Assembly: GCA_947455585.1 (NCBI GenBank)
Contig: CANGOY010000080.1
Coordinates: 1-7,848, forward strand
Reading direction: 5' to 3'
Source: Comamonadaceae bacterium
GTDB lineage: Bacteria > Pseudomonadota > Gammaproteobacteria > Burkholderiales > Burkholderiaceae_C
Length of the DNA stretch: 7,848 nucleotides
In this document: one piece after another, positions 6,293 to 7,848 of the stretch
How positions within the stretch are numbered: position 1 is the stretch's first letter
Layout of the letters: each line of letters begins with the position of its first letter
Notes under the pieces: generated by a model
The model's input: only the letters and a program-made list of their open reading frames with translations
Database searches by the model: none
Told to the model about the DNA's origin: nothing
Made by a program: the position numbers and the translations under genes

Positions 6293-6366
6293 TGGAGGCG
6301 CGACCCAGAGTCGAACTGGGCTAAACGGATTTGCAATCCGTCCTAATAATCCGCATTAGGCGCGCA
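6293..6366 (-). tRNA. tRNA-Cys(GCA)-like sequence with defective 5' half; attachment site
   Basis: The 74-nt length equals that of E. coli tRNA-Cys including CCA. Intact parts are the anticodon arm ACGGA-TTGCAAA-TCCGT, variable loop TTAG, T arm CCCAG-TTCGACT-CTGGG and the 3' end TCGCGCC-T-CCA. The 5' strand TGCGCGC pairs with it only at positions 2-6, leaving T1-C72 and C7-T66 mismatched where GGCGCGA is expected. The D arm is an A-T-rich hairpin (CTAAT/ATTAG) whose GCGG...TTAT loop still recalls normal tRNA-Cys. It could be a degenerate tRNA, or a 3' fragment that gained a tRNA-like 5' half. Function is doubtful: position 1 is not G. Its 3' 44 bases are repeated at 4681-4724. A second, true tRNA-Cys probably exists elsewhere. 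Confidence 0.5.
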
Positions 6367-6426
6367 TTGCATTACAAATCAATAGCTTAGAGTTGGCAAG
6401 GCCAGCATTGCACTAGCGTTGTCTTG

Positions 6427-7233
6427 CTATGCCGTTGACATTTTGTCGACAGATTTCAATTGCTCCAGATGCTCATAAACAAGCTGCATCGTTCTAGACG
6501 GTTTGGGCGATGAAGAGTATTTTCTATTGAAGGGTGATTCCAAAGGCATCTCACCCCATAAAGTTCCGTTTCTAACTTTATCAAGAAAAGCTGAAGCATC
6601 TTCCCAATGCTGAGCAAGCTTAGGGCTAGCGTCGCAAGTTGATGGACGCGAATAGATTCCGCGAGTGAAGTTCTGATAAAACAAATTTCTTCGAGGCATG
6701 TATTTTTTGATCACGTACTTCTGATAACCAATCGGATTTTCAAGACGTAGAGACCTTGTATAAGCCCACTTGGCATCGTTTTGCTCTACGTAAAGCCTTT
6801 GCCGATCAATCTTCCCCTTAAGAATTGCTTCTTGATGTGAATCAATTTTTTCTTTCAATGCTGCAATCAAATCATCACTAGAAAAAATAGTCGCATCAAA
6901 CTCAGAAATTACGACATTCATCAAAGAAGACAAAACGGGTAAACAGGTTATAGAAAACCACTCTGTATACCCATCCTCCCTGACTAAACCGTGCTCTTCA
7001 GGTTTCAATCGATGATTGAAGAGAAAACGATGTAGTCCACGCTCAAGAGTCTGTGCAATTTCTGAAGTACGAACGCCAAACGCGTATGACTTTGAAAAGT
7101 CGAACTGTGAGGAATTCAATTCAAAGGCTCTTCTAAGAACATTGTCAGCCTTTCCAATCTTCACTCGATCATCCTTGACATGGTGCAAGATATAAACAAA
7201 TGAACAAGTTTTAGAGGCAAGGGAAAAGTCCAT
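6427..7233 (-). CDS. GIY-YIG / T5orf172-like protein
   Basis: The product is 268 residues. The first 95 fit the T5orf172 branch of the GIY-YIG nuclease fold: FVYIL (12-16) and KIG (25-27) stand for the two name motifs, R34/R35 for the conserved Arg, LERGLHRF (E64, H68) for the metal-binding Glu helix, and EWF at 91-93 for the usual end of this branch. The remaining 170 residues are charged, with a helical Lys/Glu-rich section (about 120-150) and a basic YVIKKYMPRRN stretch, and are not recognised; they may bind DNA. It would cut or nick DNA if active. The ribosome site AAAGGGA overlaps the stop of the upstream secretin fragment, so the two are co-transcribed. In this setting it may be a phage accessory gene. 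A role in replication, defence or mobility is only a guess. Confidence 0.6.
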   Translation of the reverse strand: MDFSLASKTCSFVYILHHVKDDRVKIGKADNVLRRAFELNSSQFDFSKSYAFGVRTSEIAQTLERGLHRFLFNHRLKPEEHGLVREDGYTEWFSITCLPVLSSLMNVVISEFDATIFSSDDLIAALKEKIDSHQEAILKGKIDRQRLYVEQNDAKWAYTRSLRLENPIGYQKYVIKKYMPRRNLFYQNFTRGIYSRPSTCDASPKLAQHWEDASAFLDKVRNGTLWGEMPLESPFNRKYSSSPKPSRTMQLVYEHLEQLKSVDKMSTA

Positions 7234-7239
7234 GTCAAA

Positions 7240-7246
7240 TCCCTTT
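7240..7246 (-). promoter_or_regulatory. Ribosome binding site overlapping the secretin stop
   Basis: On the minus strand AAAGGGA lies six bases before the ATG at 7233 and shares bases with the TAA of the secretin fragment, indicating translational coupling and fixing the start of the GIY-YIG-like gene. Confidence 0.65.
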
Positions 7247-7601
7247 AAATTTTTTCAGGGCTAACAGTCAACAAAAGCAAAACCTCAGTGTCAGATCTGT
7301 CACTAGCAGAGCCAGCTGTAAAACCGAAAAATGAATTTTTTGACGATGTGTTTCGGTTGGATTTTAAACCACCAATGACATAAACAAAGCCAGGCTGCAT
7401 AGACAAGCGGGTCGTTAACTGTCGTCGCATTACAGAAGGATCATTGTTTGGAGAGGATACGAAATCTGAAACCTGCTGATTGATTGTTAAGTCAACAGCG
7501 TCACCACGAATAAAAGGAGTTGCCTGCAAAGTAACGCCAGCAGTTAAAGTGGTTTTGCTAGCTACAGATTGACCAGAGCTAGTTAGGGTGTTGAATTGCA
7601 T
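7245..7601 (-). CDS. C-terminal secretin fragment, filamentous-phage type
   Basis: The frame gives 118 residues. GVTLQATPFIRGDAVDLTIN (22-41), QQVSDFV, then VYVIGGL (73-79), a Ser-rich section with FFGF, and DTEVLLLLTVSP (104-115) follow the end of the bacterial secretin domain, which builds outer-membrane channels for type II secretion, type IV pili and inoviruses. The short, Ser/Asn-rich region after IGGL and the VLLLLTV ending look most like inovirus pIV-type proteins of Betaproteobacteria. The N-terminal domains and first half of the secretin domain are absent: an in-frame TGA lies just upstream, and the ATG used is inside a 17-bp inverted repeat. It therefore looks like a gene cut by rearrangement and is unlikely to form a channel. 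The GIY-YIG-like gene follows in the same transcript. Confidence 0.62.
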   Translation of the reverse strand: MQFNTLTSSGQSVASKTTLTAGVTLQATPFIRGDAVDLTINQQVSDFVSSPNNDPSVMRRQLTTRLSMQPGFVYVIGGLKSNRNTSSKNSFFGFTAGSASDRSDTEVLLLLTVSPEKI

Positions 7602-7639
7602 CCAAATCTGCCACGCTCACTATTGGATGCAATTCAACA
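7589..7639. repeat. Perfect 17-bp inverted repeat between two truncated phage genes
   Basis: TGTTGAATTGCATCCAA (7589-7605) and TTGGATGCAATTCAACA (7623-7639) are exact complements with a 17-base spacer. Each arm reads WMQFN outward: the left arm starts the minus-strand secretin fragment and the right arm precedes the plus-strand recombinase fragment. No T-run follows on either side, so a terminator is unlikely. Confidence 0.85.
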
Positions 7640-7848
7640 GTGTGTGCCTAGAAACAGGCGCAAGGTGGAGTGAAGCTGAAGAACTGCGAACAACACAAGT
7701 TAGAAATGGGTTAATTCAATACTCAGGAAAATCAGGCAAGAACCGAAGCGTACCAATCAGATAAGAACTTGAAGAACGATTGCAAGAGCATCATGCAAGC
7801 AAAGGAAACGGAGAAAGGTACTTTGATGACTCAGCAAGTCGCTGGAGC
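7624..7848 (+). pseudogene. Tyrosine recombinase catalytic-domain fragment with in-frame stop (runs off right edge)
   Basis: Read in the frame of 7627, VCLETGARWSEAEEL gives the first catalytic Arg context (the ARW of TGARW-type phage integrases), followed by YSGKSGKNRSVPI holding the conserved beta-hairpin Lys. A TAA at 7762-7764 then interrupts, and the same frame continues with ELEERLQEHH and RYFDDSASRWS, as expected of the intact family (VPI...ELE, then an FP/FD-S segment). The single stop with continued homology on both sides points to a nonsense mutation. The part N-terminal to VCLETG is missing at the inverted repeat, and the HxxR and Tyr residues would be past the window. The subtype resembles integrases of Betaproteobacterial filamentous phages. 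It is distinct from the integrase fragment at 5789-6148, which covers the opposite end of such a protein and belongs to a different-looking subtype. Confidence 0.62.

Noticed and set aside
6139..6336. 65-codon minus-strand open frame across the terminator and tRNA-Cys 3' end
   Set aside because: It runs through a tRNA arm, a terminator hairpin and the repeat array; it is not coding.
6340..6368. Resemblance of the D-arm region (GCGCGCCTAA, six bases, TTATTAGG) to a dif site, the XerCD target used by some filamentous phages
   Set aside because: The XerC-like half matches the E. coli site at about 8 of 11 positions, but the XerD-like half matches at only about 5 of 11. The sequence is explained equally well by the tRNA D-arm hairpin.

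Overview
The window looks like chromosomal DNA of a betaproteobacterium, most likely Burkholderiales of the Comamonadaceae type. This rests on recalled family resemblance (DUF3297 protein, integrase subtype, GC-rich codon use in the left half), not on a search. The left part (1-4606) reads as ordinary host genome. The right part (about 4647-7848) is an accessory region built around tRNA-Cys sequences and holds remnants of at least two integrated elements.

Left part: a B12-binding-type radical SAM protein runs off the left edge on the minus strand (1-706). Divergent from it is a Tat-exported beta-carbonic-anhydrase-like protein (859-1437), followed by an 11-bp-stem hairpin with a T-run. Next come a small secreted surface-adhesin-E-like protein (minus, 1571-2026), a DUF3297 protein and a two-membrane-segment protein in tandem (plus, 2075-2734), and a large secreted M14 zinc carboxypeptidase (minus, 2735-4606). 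The last two genes converge with no base between their stop codons.

Right part: the 3' end of tRNA-Cys (anticodon loop to CCA, minus strand) occurs twice in direct orientation, at 4681-4724 and 6293-6336, with 43 of 44 bases alike. A rho-independent terminator lies beyond the CCA end of each copy. The roughly 1.6-kb segment between them holds an A+T-richer gene for an orphan ModA-like periplasmic binding protein and the first 119 codons of a tyrosine integrase. The integrase fragment stops four bases from the end of the binding-protein gene. This is the layout expected for a decayed tRNA-targeted integrative element. The right-hand copy extends into a 74-nt tRNA-Cys-like cloverleaf with a defective acceptor stem.

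To the right of that (6427-7848) is what looks like a broken filamentous-phage (inovirus-type) prophage. It has a GIY-YIG/T5orf172-like protein in a tight operon behind the C-terminal third of a secretin. A perfect 17-bp inverted repeat follows, then the catalytic-domain fragment of a second tyrosine recombinase on the plus strand, carrying an in-frame stop. The least ordinary points are the nested tRNA-Cys attachment sites, the inverted repeat that cuts two phage genes, and the nuclease-like gene coupled to a phage secretin. No CRISPR array, rRNA or complete insertion sequence was seen.
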